Shown in pieces: positions 7,223 through 14,290 of a DNA stretch of 14,290 bases (positions are counted from its first letter, which is position 1; every line of letters starts with the position of its first letter). Location of the stretch: positions 1 through 14,290 of the forward strand of contig DGEE01000033.1 of the NCBI GenBank assembly GCA_002385815.1. The letters are read 5' to 3'. Source of the DNA: Hungateiclostridiaceae bacterium UBA3934. GTDB lineage: Bacteria; Bacillota; Clostridia; Acetivibrionales; DTU013. The translations under genes were made by a program, and so were the position numbers. The notes beneath the pieces were generated by a model. It was given only the letters and a program-made list of their open reading frames with translations. It did not search any database and had not been told where the DNA came from.

Positions 7223-7326
7223 GTGACGAAATGGATAATGCGGTGATGCCTGCAAAAAGAGGCTGTAAGTCAACATTTTCAGATCATGATTGTATAGTCT
7301 GCTCGTCACTAATTGAATAAAGCGCT

Positions 7327-8172
7327 TCACAAATTGTCTTTCTTATATGCCGATGGAGAACAGCCTTTTATCTGCCTGAACACTCTGTTGAAGGTTTTGA
7401 TGCTCCCAAAGCCGGATTTGAACACAACTTCTGTGATCGAATCATCAGAGTTCCTTAGAAAAAAGGCTGCCTTTTCTACCCGATAATTGTTTAGATATCT
7501 TCCGAATGTCATTCCGGTGGCTTCCTTGAAAAACCTTGTAAAATAATACTCACTGAAATTTGCCACCGAAGCGATTTCCTTTAGTGTGATAGGTGATGCA
7601 TAGTTTTCCTCGACATAGCGGAACACATTTTCCAATCTGCTCAGGCGCTTCTGCTGCCTGGAACGCTCCTGGGATGAATAGGGCTTCATGGGCACGTTCC
7701 GTATCAGTATGGACAGTATATCGAACAACCTGGCCCGCAACACGATTTTATATGCTGGGCGTTGCTCATTGTATTCATTGATGATTTCTGTCAGTTGGTC
7801 CTCCAGGAGCTTATGCACGTCAATTTCGCCATCCGGGGACTGTCCTTTTTTCAAATGCACCCTTGTGAATCGTTTGTTCTTTGCTTCCGGATAGGCGGCC
7901 TCAAAATAGGCCATGTCGAAATGGACGATCAGCCTGTTAACCTGATTAGGGATCGGGACGAAATAATGCACATCGCTGCCCGAGATGAGCATTATATCCC
8001 CGGGCTCCATCGTATATACTTCATTGTTCACGCCTATGGTCAGGCTTCCCTCCGTTATGTAAACCAGTTCCACCACTTCGTGCCAGTGAGGCGGGAACTC
8101 AGTAACATCGGTAAAGAATATGTTCATTGGAAAATCTGCGTCCAGCAGAGTCTTTTGATAATGCGCCTTCAA
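7327..8172 (-). CDS. AraC-family transcriptional regulator, cupin type
   Basis: A 281-residue regulator. The N-terminal cupin/AraC sugar-binding-type domain has His29 and His31 (PPHWHEVVELVYI), Glu35 and His69 in the positions of cupin ligands, followed by the PGDIMLI turn. The C-terminal part (about 178-277) holds two helix-turn-helix motifs, around LKEIASVANFSEYYFTRFFK (197-216) and ITEVVFKSGFGSIKTFNRVF (246-265), the AraC/XylS signature. Such regulators in clostridia usually sense sugars. It is divergent from the C45-type hydrolase gene and probably controls it, itself or both through the dyad between them. The start is TTG at 8172, chosen because AAGGAAGG lies 5 nt upstream and no ATG or GTG fits. 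It converges on the CheY/CheX operon with a shared terminator. Confidence 0.92.
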   Translation of the reverse strand: MKAHYQKTLLDADFPMNIFFTDVTEFPPHWHEVVELVYITEGSLTIGVNNEVYTMEPGDIMLISGSDVHYFVPIPNQVNRLIVHFDMAYFEAAYPEAKNKRFTRVHLKKGQSPDGEIDVHKLLEDQLTEIINEYNEQRPAYKIVLRARLFDILSILIRNVPMKPYSSQERSRQQKRLSRLENVFRYVEENYASPITLKEIASVANFSEYYFTRFFKEATGMTFGRYLNNYRVEKAAFFLRNSDDSITEVVFKSGFGSIKTFNRVFRQIKGCSPSAYKKDNL

Positions 8173-8177
8173 TTGTA

Positions 8178-8185
8178 CCTTCCTT
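8178..8185 (-). promoter_or_regulatory. Ribosome binding site deciding the TTG start
   Basis: On the minus strand AAGGAAGG is placed 5 nt before TTG at 8172-8170. It is the only strong ribosome binding site at the head of the AraC-family gene. Confidence 0.75.
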
Positions 8186-8274
8186 GCACATGTGATTTGG
8201 CAGCGGATATCTGCCGAGTTTATTACCAGGAGGTTGCATTGCTGAATCCCTGTTTGCAGGCATCCGCCTAATTA

Positions 8275-8283
8275 AGTATACCA
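8275..8283 (-). promoter_or_regulatory. Extended -10 promoter of the AraC gene
   Basis: On the minus strand the sequence reads TGGTATACT, an extended -10 (TGnTATACT) with 5 of 6 matches to TATAAT. No convincing -35 is visible, as is common for extended -10 promoters. The start would be near 8268, giving a leader of about 95 nt that contains a small hairpin GGCAG/CTGCC (8199-8215). Confidence 0.5.
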
Positions 8284-8405
8284 CAAATGACTTAAGGATA
8301 ATTGCGTTTTATTTGCTGCAAACGGGACTGTAATGTCCTCGATTGAAAAAGTAATTTCCATTACAAATCCCTCAACAGTGGACTTTGATTTTGAAAGTCA
8401 GTGAA

Positions 8406-8447
8406 AATGTGAGAGATGATAGAAATTTTTAGCACACCTCTCACATT
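8406..8447. repeat. Inverted repeat, probable operator
   Basis: AATGTGAGAGATG (8406-8418) pairs with CACCTCTCACATT (8435-8447): 12 of 13 positions, 10 of them contiguous, with a 16-base AT-rich spacer. It has no T tract, so it is not a terminator. It lies between two divergent promoters, ending about 26 bases before the -10 of the hydrolase promoter. This is the position expected of a regulator site, most simply for the adjacent AraC-family protein. The rest of the 395-base gap is AT-rich and shows no gene. Confidence 0.6.
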
Positions 8448-8472
8448 GCTAAGATTTTACGGCCTCTTTGTC

Positions 8473-8481
8473 TGATATATT
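8473..8481 (+). promoter_or_regulatory. Extended -10 promoter of the C45-type gene
   Basis: TGATATATT is an extended -10 (TGn followed by TATATT, 5 of 6). There is no good -35 at 16-18 bases, which would suit an activator-dependent promoter with the dyad just upstream. Start near 8488. A perfect TTGACA occurs at 8496-8501 but has no matching -10. Confidence 0.45.
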
Positions 8482-8568
8482 AACTGAGATTTTCTTTGAC
8501 AATGCCTGACGGGAATTTATCTCGTCGAGCTCACTGAATGCCAAGCTGTCTCACAACATCACTGACCC

Positions 8569-10389
8569 ATGCATAATGTGGTACTGGAAACCATATGTCG
8601 GTGGGTGCATCAGCGGTTGCGGCACCGGCTTTTTAAAGGGGTGTTTCGCTTGTACAGAAGCACGGAGTTGGGGAAGCGGCTGATACATCTGGCGAAAGCT
8701 TTCAGCAATGACGGGTTTGATGTTACAAGGACGGTCGTGTATAACCGGAGACTTGGCATAACCGCAGAAAGCAGGACAGTCGTCAATTACGATACTGGCA
8801 GACCCAAAAAGGCCTATTATGTTGAAGGAACACCATATGAAACAGGCTATCTCATGGGGAAAATGGCAGAGGATGAAATCGCCAGGATGATGGATTACAC
8901 CGACAGGGTCGTTTTTTCATTCATAGGCAGCAAAGTGCTTGAAAAAATCAAACTGGTCCAGAGCATCCTGATAAAGATACTGCATGAGCTTTCCCGAAAG
9001 ATATGGAAACAGCTGCCACCAGCAATAACTGAAGAGATACAGGGCATATATGATGGGTGCAGGAGCCGCAATTCGAAGACCCGTGTGGATATGCAGCGGC
9101 TCATCGTGCTCAACACAGGTATAGATATCCTCTGTTCAGTAATCTATTCGGGGAAGTTCCTCAAACGCTCCCTGGAAGGCATAGAGCCTGAGGATTTTGA
9201 CATACCGATGATGTGCAATGCATTTACCGTCAGTGGAAAAAGCGCCGGCGATGGATGCTGGTTCGGAAGGGATTTCATGTTTCCGTCCGCAGGTGTTTTC
9301 CAGGATACCTGTGCGTATATCCTGTATTCCCCGGAGGATACTTCGGATGGCCATGGGGGTGGCCTTGAAAAAGATCCGGTCTCCGGAGTTCTGGCAGGGC
9401 GTCGTTCTATTCCGTTCGTGAATATAGCAGCTCCCGGCATGGTGGGAAGTATAGCTGCAATGAACCTGAAAGGTGTCGCGCTGGGTGTGAATATGTCACC
9501 CGGTGCAAACAGTGACCCGGAGAACATAGGAATCAATTCACTCCTTATGACAAGACTATGTGTCCAATACGGCAAAAGTGCAGAGGATGCAGCCTCATTG
9601 ATGGCTGAGCTTCCGAAAGGAGTATCATGGCTTTACGTTATCGCAGACGGCTCAGAGCGATCCTGTATCGCTGAAGCAGGTGCGTCATGGCCTGAACCGG
9701 ATTTCACACAATATGCCGATGAAGATTTCAGATCGCTGCTGCCGGATATTGAGTTTATAAAAAGCCACGCTGCAATACCGTACCGGAATGGAGTAATGTT
9801 CAGATGGAATGATTACGAATATCCGGCGGATTACCTCACTTTCAATCATCGGCTTTGGGATCACTACAATATGAAGAAGAAAACCGCCAAGGTGATATAT
9901 CCGGATGCCTTTGAAAAAACCGCATATATCAACAAAGCCGGAGATCAGAACTGTCCATCCACGTTTTATTTTCCGCCTCAGAGAGAGGACAGTGATGAAC
10001 TGCTGGTGGCATCGAACCATTATGTCATCCCTGAGATGCGCTATTTTGCCATGCACTGGTGGACGCAGCGAGTCATCGGCAAGAGGACCGATGATATACA
10101 ATGGCGCTATGACGAGCTAAACCGCCAGATAAATGATAAGCTGGCGGAGAAGGGTAGTATCAGCTTCGGGGATTCGAAGGAGCTGATAAGTTTTCTTGAA
10201 CCTTACGGCAAATTCAAAGATTACTACGCTGACAATCCCAGAAGCAGTGATGGGAAAGAAATACGGATCGAAGGCTGCTTATCAGTTTTCGATCTGAAAA
10301 ACAAGGTGGTGGAAAGCCATTATGGCTATTACTGCGACAAATGGGTGAAAATATCGCCGGTCGGGTATTTCCGGACCGGCGATATATGA
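8569..10389 (+). CDS. Ntn-hydrolase of C45/acyltransferase type
   Basis: A 606-residue protein related to the C45 family (isopenicillin N/6-APA acyltransferase, acid-ceramidase-like and phospholipase B-like hydrolases). These hydrolyse or transfer amide-linked acyl groups and activate themselves by cutting before a Cys. Seen here: the N-terminal family motif EGTPYETGYLMG (86-97); the probable nucleophile Cys216 in MCNAFTV; the GRDF motif (233-236) in place of the usual GRNxDW; and a late SNHY (conserved Asn). The stretch before Cys216 is long, closer to phospholipase B-like proteins than to penicillin acyltransferases. No signal peptide is clear. The ATG at 8569 is the first in-frame start but has no ribosome binding site. 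TTG at 8650 (579 residues) has AAAGGGG 8 nt upstream and may be the real start. Substrate unknown. Confidence 0.8.
   Translation: MHNVVLETICRWVHQRLRHRLFKGVFRLYRSTELGKRLIHLAKAFSNDGFDVTRTVVYNRRLGITAESRTVVNYDTGRPKKAYYVEGTPYETGYLMGKMAEDEIARMMDYTDRVVFSFIGSKVLEKIKLVQSILIKILHELSRKIWKQLPPAITEEIQGIYDGCRSRNSKTRVDMQRLIVLNTGIDILCSVIYSGKFLKRSLEGIEPEDFDIPMMCNAFTVSGKSAGDGCWFGRDFMFPSAGVFQDTCAYILYSPEDTSDGHGGGLEKDPVSGVLAGRRSIPFVNIAAPGMVGSIAAMNLKGVALGVNMSPGANSDPENIGINSLLMTRLCVQYGKSAEDAASLMAELPKGVSWLYVIADGSERSCIAEAGASWPEPDFTQYADEDFRSLLPDIEFIKSHAAIPYRNGVMFRWNDYEYPADYLTFNHRLWDHYNMKKKTAKVIYPDAFEKTAYINKAGDQNCPSTFYFPPQREDSDELLVASNHYVIPEMRYFAMHWWTQRVIGKRTDDIQWRYDELNRQINDKLAEKGSISFGDSKELISFLEPYGKFKDYYADNPRSSDGKEIRIEGCLSVFDLKNKVVESHYGYYCDKWVKISPVGYFRTGDI
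8635..8641 (+). promoter_or_regulatory. Alternative ribosome binding site inside the C45-type ORF
   Basis: AAAGGGG is followed after 8 nt by an in-frame TTG at 8650. Together they form a better initiation site than the ATG at 8569, and the neighbouring AraC gene also uses TTG. Confidence 0.5.
10351..10385. terminator. Perfect 12-bp hairpin at the 3' end of the C45-type gene
   Basis: ATATCGCCGGTC (10351-10362) is perfectly complementary to GACCGGCGATAT (10374-10385), with an 11-base loop that can pair two further bases. It encodes the last residues of the protein and ends one base before its TGA. On either strand it would lie at the end of a transcript (the rplY stop is 23 nt away), so it is probably a bidirectional terminator or 3' stabiliser. 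There is no T tract after it on the plus strand, and only a short one on the minus strand, so this is not a classical intrinsic terminator. Confidence 0.55.
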
Positions 10390-10400
10390 CAGATATCTGT
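10389..10400. repeat. Perfect 12-base palindrome
   Basis: ACAGATATCTGT overlaps the stop codon of the C45-type gene and lies between two converging genes, directly after the larger hairpin. Function unknown; it may simply extend the terminator structure. Confidence 0.4.
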
Positions 10401-10407
10401 GAGGAGG

Positions 10408-11004
10408 CTATTCTTCAGCGACAGCCTGTTTTTCTTCAGCATCCGGTTCTGAATGGCGGCCTTTTATTGTAAGGATCACTTTGGCAGGATTGGTCAGGAC
10501 CTTTACGTCGGACGGGAAGCGAAAGTCAGAAGCGGTAAAGCTTTGACCTGGTTTCATGCCGGTGATGTCAGCCTCTGCATATTTCGGAATACTGCCGGCG
10601 GGGCACTCCACTACTATGGAATTCAGCTGATGCAAGACTGAATGGCCGGCCTTTGTATATGTTTCCTCGCCACTGACCCTGACGGGTATGTGCATCTGCA
10701 CCGTTTCCTGCGAATCGATCTTTTGAAAATCCAGGTGGATGATTTCCTTATTGACCGGATCGTATTGTATGTTTTTTATGATCATGGAGAGGTCATGCTC
10801 ATGCGCGAACTCAGTTTTGAAAACTGTGTTTTTGCCATTGGTTTTGAGAAATTTTTTAAGTTCAGACCTTTTGACCTGGGCAGCAGCGGAACCGAATCCT
10901 CTTCCGTAAACAACAGCAGGTACGAGCCCCTGCTCCAGCAGCCTTTTGGCCTTGCCGCCGCCGACTGCTGTTCTTTTTTCCAGCTTCAGTGTTGGATTAT
11001 CCAT
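10408..11004 (-). CDS. rplY: Large ribosomal subunit protein bL25 (Ctc/TL5 form)
   Basis: bL25 of the long two-domain Ctc/TL5 type, 198 residues, which binds 5S rRNA in the 50S subunit. The N-terminal domain (about 1-95) carries LKLEKRT, KAKRLLEQGLVPAVVYGRG and IQYDPVNKEIIHLDFQ, all typical of the 5S-binding fold. The C-terminal beta domain (about 100-185) includes IPVRVSGEE and the ADITGMKPGQSF region. The tail is acidic (DAEEKQAVAEE). In Bacillus the ctc gene is stress-induced through SigB; no such promoter is evident here. It is convergent with the C45-type gene, divergent from the GH94 gene, and apparently monocistronic. The start is supported by GGAGGT 4 nt upstream. Confidence 0.96.
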   Translation of the reverse strand: MDNPTLKLEKRTAVGGGKAKRLLEQGLVPAVVYGRGFGSAAAQVKRSELKKFLKTNGKNTVFKTEFAHEHDLSMIIKNIQYDPVNKEIIHLDFQKIDSQETVQMHIPVRVSGEETYTKAGHSVLHQLNSIVVECPAGSIPKYAEADITGMKPGQSFTASDFRFPSDVKVLTNPAKVILTIKGRHSEPDAEEKQAVAEE

Positions 11005-11008
11005 GGTT

Positions 11009-11014
11009 ACCTCC
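11009..11014 (-). promoter_or_regulatory. Ribosome binding site of rplY
   Basis: On the minus strand GGAGGT lies 4 nt before the ATG at 11004. Beyond it (11020-11065) is a very AT-rich stretch that should hold the promoter, but I could not fix a convincing -35/-10 pair. Confidence 0.8.
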
Positions 11015-11070
11015 GAGAGATCACATTGTTTTTAGGTTATTATTTACATATAATTATTTTCTAAACATGA

Positions 11071-11167
11071 TCAGGGTCGTCTTGTGACCCGGGTCGGAAA
11101 CGGGCTGCTGACAGCAGGGCCGATGCCCTGGGTCCGGTATGAGGGCATGGTCCGCCGAATGGCATGG
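11071..11167. other. GC-rich, hairpin-dense intergenic stretch
   Basis: Between AT-rich flanks this stretch packs several short inverted repeats: GGGTC/GACCC (11074-11078 with 11086-11090), CTGCTG/CAGCAG (11105-11117) and ATGCCCT/AGGGCAT (11123-11129 with 11142-11148). GGCATGG occurs twice (11144-11150 and 11161-11167). It matches no riboswitch, T-box, tRNA or terminator that I recognise. It lies upstream of the GH94 promoter, so it is not part of that leader; it could be a small RNA, a regulator-binding region or a remnant. Confidence 0.4.
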
Positions 11168-11202
11168 ATAGGATTAAAAAGATAGGATTTGCGTGTGATT
11201 TA

Positions 11203-11211
11203 TGCTAAAAT
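11203..11211 (+). promoter_or_regulatory. Extended -10 promoter of the GH94 gene
   Basis: TGCTAAAAT is an extended -10 (TGn plus TAAAAT, 5 of 6) with no clear -35. Start near 11218, giving a leader of about 50 nt that ends in the ribosome binding site AAGGAGGGG (11251-11259). Confidence 0.5.
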
Positions 11212-11266
11212 AATCTAGTGTAACTAAAAAATAAAACATGCAAATGTCAAAAGGAGGGGCACCACT

Positions 11267-13630
11267 ATGCGCTATGGCTACTTTGACGATGTCAGCAGGG
11301 AGTATGTTATCGAAAGACCTGATACGCCGATGTCCTGGGTGAATTATCTTGGCACTGCCGAGTATTGTGGCATTATCTCAAACAACGCAAGCGGCTACGG
11401 TTTTTACAAATCACCAAAATCGGCCAGGATGCTGAGGTTCAGATTCAACAGCATACCTATGGACCGTCCGGGCCGATATGTCTATATCAGGGACGATGAA
11501 GACGGAGATTACTGGTCTGCATCCTGGCAGCCGGTGGGCAAGTCTCTGGACAGCTACAGGACAATATGCCGCCACGGACTTGGATACACGAAGTTCGAAA
11601 GCGAGTACAAAGGGATAAAATCCGATTACCGGGTGTTCGTACCGATCGATAAGCCTGTTGAGATTTGGGAAGTGGAGATCGGGAACAAATCGGACAGGGA
11701 AAGGGAGCTGTCGCTGTTCACTTACGCAGAGTGGTGCTTCTGGAATATGGATCAGGATCTTACCAATTTCCAATACATACTTTACACATGCAGAATGGGC
11801 TACGAAAATGATGTAGTGGATTATTCGATACGCCTCTGGCCTATAACCGAGCCTAAGGCTTTCATGGCATCCACGCTTCCTGTGGCCAGCTTTGAAACAG
11901 ACAGGGAAGAGTTTATAGGGCGCTATCGGCATGAGGGAAATCCCATTGCCGTTGAAAGAGGTTCCAATGCAAATACCATAGCTGTCGGAGGCAGCCCCTG
12001 TGCGTCGGTGCAGAACAGGATAAAGCTGAAACCGGGCGAAAAGGCATATGCTGTCTATATAGTTGGTGTCGGCGATGCAAAAACCTTTGGACAGGAATGT
12101 AAAAAGCTGTACTCTGACCGCAGAAATGTGGAGAAAGAGTTCGAAAAGGTACGTCAGTACTGGGAAAAGAGGCTTTCTGCCTATACATGCTCCACTCCTT
12201 CACCGCTGGTGGATTCAATGGTCAATATCTGGAACCAGTATCAGTGCCAGACGACTTTCAACTGGTCCAGATCTGCTTCCTTCAATGAGGCAGGAGGACG
12301 GGACGGTCTCGGTTATCGCGATACCAATCAGGACACGCTGGGAGTCATGCATTCGATACCTGAGCTTTGCCGTGACAAGATCATCGATCTGCTGAAGGGC
12401 CAGATATCGAACGGGGCGGCTATGCACGGTCTTCAGCCCCTCACATGGAAACAGGGACCGCATAATGTGCCGCCGGAGCAGCATATATTCTCCGATGACC
12501 ATCTGTGGCTGCTGCTGTCGGTACCTGCATATATCAGGGAGACGGGAGATACGGCTTTCCTCGACCAGGCGGTGCCGTACTGCGATAAGGGTGAGGCGAC
12601 AGTTTTCGAGCATCTGAAGCAGGCTCTTGAGTTTTCCTGGGGCAAAAGAGGGCCTCACGGGCTGCTGCTGGGCCTTGCGGCAGACTGGAATGACTGTATC
12701 AACCTGAAAGGAAAGGGAGAGAGTATCTGGAGCACATTCCTGTATTACCGCGGGCTTACAGAGTTCATAGAGCTTGCTGAAAGGACCGGACGCAATGAAG
12801 ATGCTGAGCATTTCCGGAAATACAGGACGGAAATAGCTGAAAATATCGAGAAGTATGCCTGGGATGGCAAGTGGTTCCTGAGAGGTTATCTTGACAGCGG
12901 CAGAAAGCTGGGCGGACAGGAAAGCGACCAGTGCAAGATATTCATAAACAGCCAGACCTGGGCGGTAGTATCAGGTGCAGCTTCTGAAGAAAAAGGGCTG
13001 CAGGCGATGGATAGCCTTAAGGAGTATCTGGCTACAGAGCACGGAATAGTGAAAAACTATCCTGCATACAAAGAGCCTGATACTGAAATCGGTGCCATCA
13101 CTTCATTCCCTCCGGGCCTCAAGGAGAATGCCGGTATATTCTGTCATGCAAATACATGGGCAATAGTCGCCGAATGCATGCTGGGCAGAGGCGACAGGGC
13201 ATTCGAATATTATCTGTCCTTCCTGCCGGCAGCGAAGAATGACAATGCAGACCTCTACACGATGGAGCCATATGTGTATTCGCAGTTCATCACAGGCAAG
13301 GAGCATCCGTACAAGTTCGGGCGCGCAAGGAATTCGTGGCTGACAGGCACGGCCTCCTGGAGCTTTGTGGCCATTTCGCAATATATACTTGGTGTCAGGG
13401 CAGATTATGACGGACTCATAGTGGACCCCTGCATCCCGCAGGACTGGGAGGGCTTCAGGGTGAGCAGAGTGTTCAGGGGAAAGCGTTTCGACATCGAAGT
13501 CAGAAACCCGGACAAGGTTTCGAGGGGAGTAATCTCTCTGACAGTCAACGGCAGAAAGCTGGACGGAACGCTTATCCCGCTTGATGTTATGCAGGACAGC
13601 AACAAGGTCGAAGTAGTCCTGGGACGCTGA
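11267..13630 (+). CDS. GH94 disaccharide phosphorylase (cellobiose/chitobiose phosphorylase-like)
   Basis: An inverting glycoside phosphorylase of family GH94, 787 residues, no signal peptide, hence cytosolic. It would split a beta-linked disaccharide with phosphate into a sugar 1-phosphate and a free sugar, saving ATP. Domains: N-terminal beta-sandwich (MRYGYFDDVSREYVI at the start, RPGRYVYIRDDEDGDYW about 67-83), linker, (alpha/alpha)6 barrel and a C-terminal beta domain. Visible active-site elements: YRDTNQD (350-356), SDDHLW (409-414), ADWNDC (472-477) with Asp476 as the catalytic acid, KENAGIFCH (619-627), and WLTGT (691-695) for phosphate. The N-terminal half is closer to chitobiose phosphorylase, the C-terminal half to cellobiose phosphorylase. 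It is slightly shorter than both (about 800-820), so cellobionate or another substrate is possible. It is followed by a glycosidase-like gene in the same operon. Confidence 0.92.
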   Translation: MRYGYFDDVSREYVIERPDTPMSWVNYLGTAEYCGIISNNASGYGFYKSPKSARMLRFRFNSIPMDRPGRYVYIRDDEDGDYWSASWQPVGKSLDSYRTICRHGLGYTKFESEYKGIKSDYRVFVPIDKPVEIWEVEIGNKSDRERELSLFTYAEWCFWNMDQDLTNFQYILYTCRMGYENDVVDYSIRLWPITEPKAFMASTLPVASFETDREEFIGRYRHEGNPIAVERGSNANTIAVGGSPCASVQNRIKLKPGEKAYAVYIVGVGDAKTFGQECKKLYSDRRNVEKEFEKVRQYWEKRLSAYTCSTPSPLVDSMVNIWNQYQCQTTFNWSRSASFNEAGGRDGLGYRDTNQDTLGVMHSIPELCRDKIIDLLKGQISNGAAMHGLQPLTWKQGPHNVPPEQHIFSDDHLWLLLSVPAYIRETGDTAFLDQAVPYCDKGEATVFEHLKQALEFSWGKRGPHGLLLGLAADWNDCINLKGKGESIWSTFLYYRGLTEFIELAERTGRNEDAEHFRKYRTEIAENIEKYAWDGKWFLRGYLDSGRKLGGQESDQCKIFINSQTWAVVSGAASEEKGLQAMDSLKEYLATEHGIVKNYPAYKEPDTEIGAITSFPPGLKENAGIFCHANTWAIVAECMLGRGDRAFEYYLSFLPAAKNDNADLYTMEPYVYSQFITGKEHPYKFGRARNSWLTGTASWSFVAISQYILGVRADYDGLIVDPCIPQDWEGFRVSRVFRGKRFDIEVRNPDKVSRGVISLTVNGRKLDGTLIPLDVMQDSNKVEVVLGR

Positions 13631-13664
13631 CAGAAAACTGACAAATGAAAGGATGAAACTGTTA

Positions 13665-14290
13665 ATGAGCAGTGAAGCGAAGGTTTTCAAACTTCATATG
13701 GGGCCTGCTCCCTGTGCTGTCGATCTGGGAGACGGCAGCGAGCGGGGTGAATATGTATGTCAGGATTACATACTGGATAAGCTGGGCAGGCCTCACAGAA
13801 GCATCAACCTGATGTATTGCTATTATCCGCTGGATGAGGGCTGGCCGACGAGGGCGAGCAAGCTGAAGACAGATAAGGACGTATCGTTTCAATGGGATTA
13901 TGCTTATGACGATTATTTTCCGTATACAGGCGGCATCGGGGGAAACACTGACGGTGAGCCCTTTATCTCGATGAAGGATGTGAGACGGCATGGACAGGAT
14001 GTCACACTTACTTTGACCATTGACTGTGCCGTGCCTGATGAACATCTGATTCAAATAGCAAGGGAACTGAAGCCCTTCGGCAGGCTGCTTCTGAGGATCA
14101 ATCATGAGGCTACGGGCAACTGGTTCGCTTTCAACAAGCGGTATACCTATCAGCAGGTCGCCGATTTTTATGTACGCTTCCACAATATAATAAAGCAGGA
14201 GGCGGCTCACATAAAAACGATCCTGTGTATAGGCGGTGAAGCTGTGCCGGGAGCCAAAGAGATGCCTTATGAGAAGGAATTCCGTGAAGC
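13665..14290 (+). CDS. Glycoside hydrolase-like protein, clan GH-A (GH26-like), partial
   Basis: An open frame running off the window end, 208 codons visible and no stop. It begins 34 nt after the GH94 stop, so the two are probably co-transcribed. Residues about 139-155, GRLLLRINHEATGNWF, resemble the region of clan GH-A enzymes (for example GH26 mannanases and related glucanases) that carries the acid/base glutamate, here Glu148 in NHE. A helix with VADFYVRFHNIIKQEA and a strand with IKTILCIGG follow, as expected for a TIM barrel. No signal peptide is seen, so it is likely cytosolic and acts on imported oligosaccharides. ATG at 13665 has AAAGGA about 11 nt upstream; an in-frame ATG at 13653 is the alternative. 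The nucleophile would lie beyond the window, so family and activity remain provisional. Confidence 0.65.
   Translation, partial: MSSEAKVFKLHMGPAPCAVDLGDGSERGEYVCQDYILDKLGRPHRSINLMYCYYPLDEGWPTRASKLKTDKDVSFQWDYAYDDYFPYTGGIGGNTDGEPFISMKDVRRHGQDVTLTLTIDCAVPDEHLIQIARELKPFGRLLLRINHEATGNWFAFNKRYTYQQVADFYVRFHNIIKQEAAHIKTILCIGGEAVPGAKEMPYEKEFRE

Noticed and set aside
7223..7326. Small gene or RNA between the terminator and the AraC gene
   Set aside because: No ribosome binding site, no stable structure, and the only open frame is a minus-strand shadow that runs into both neighbours.
8496..8520. Perfect TTGACA at 8496-8501 as the -35 of the C45-type gene
   Set aside because: At 16-18 bases downstream only TATCTC-like sequence is present, so no acceptable -10 completes it; the extended -10 at 8473-8481 is preferred.
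11071..11150. T-box, riboswitch or tRNA in the rplY/GH94 gap
   Set aside because: None of the conserved sequence elements of those classes are present, and the stretch lies upstream of the likely GH94 start site rather than in its leader.
13103..14210. Minus-strand open frames over the end of the GH94 gene and the following gene
   Set aside because: They run antisense to a clear GH94 C-terminus and to the NHE-containing glycosidase frame, have no family motifs, and overlap each other.

Overview
The window looks like chromosome from an anaerobic, spore-forming Firmicute of the clostridial type, possibly a plant-fibre or glycan degrader. The evidence is a spore-coat transglutaminase (Tgl) with a SpoVB-like flippase, strong GGAGG-type ribosome binding sites, TTG starts, a SigK-like promoter, a GH94 disaccharide phosphorylase and the long Ctc/TL5 form of ribosomal protein L25. 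There are no rRNA or tRNA genes, insertion sequences or CRISPR arrays that I can see. The first 23 bases are not genomic: they are the end of a Nextera/Tn5 sequencing adapter, so the left edge is a contig end.

Left block (27-5759). A soluble GAF-like/histidine kinase gene on the plus strand converges on, and overlaps by 23 bases, a four-gene minus-strand cluster. In transcription order the cluster is an FG-GAP/TPR protein, an unrecognised 349-residue protein, transglutaminase Tgl and a SpoVB/MOP flippase. The genes are tightly packed (46 nt gap, 4 nt overlap, 29 nt gap). They start behind a sequence matching the mother-cell SigK consensus, which suggests a late-sporulation coat/cortex operon.

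Signalling block (5847-7222). Back to back with that operon, a good SigA promoter drives a CheY-like receiver and, 3 nt later, a protein with four 24-residue MshEN motifs (two tandem MshEN domains) fused to a CheX-type phosphatase domain with its ExxN motif. The likely logic is that a second messenger, perhaps c-di-GMP, controls dephosphorylation of the adjacent receiver. The block ends in a strong intrinsic terminator.

Middle block (7327-10389). A cupin/AraC regulator (TTG start) is divergent from a large Ntn-hydrolase of the C45/acyltransferase type. The 395-base gap between them carries an extended -10 promoter on each side and a 13-base-arm dyad placed like an operator.

Right block (10408-14290). 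The rplY/ctc gene (minus strand) is divergent from a GH94 phosphorylase gene, which is followed 34 bases later by a glycosidase-like gene (clan GH-A, GH26-like) cut by the window end. The intergenic region between rplY and GH94 contains an unexplained GC-rich, hairpin-dense stretch. The two sugar enzymes lack signal peptides and probably act together on an imported oligosaccharide.
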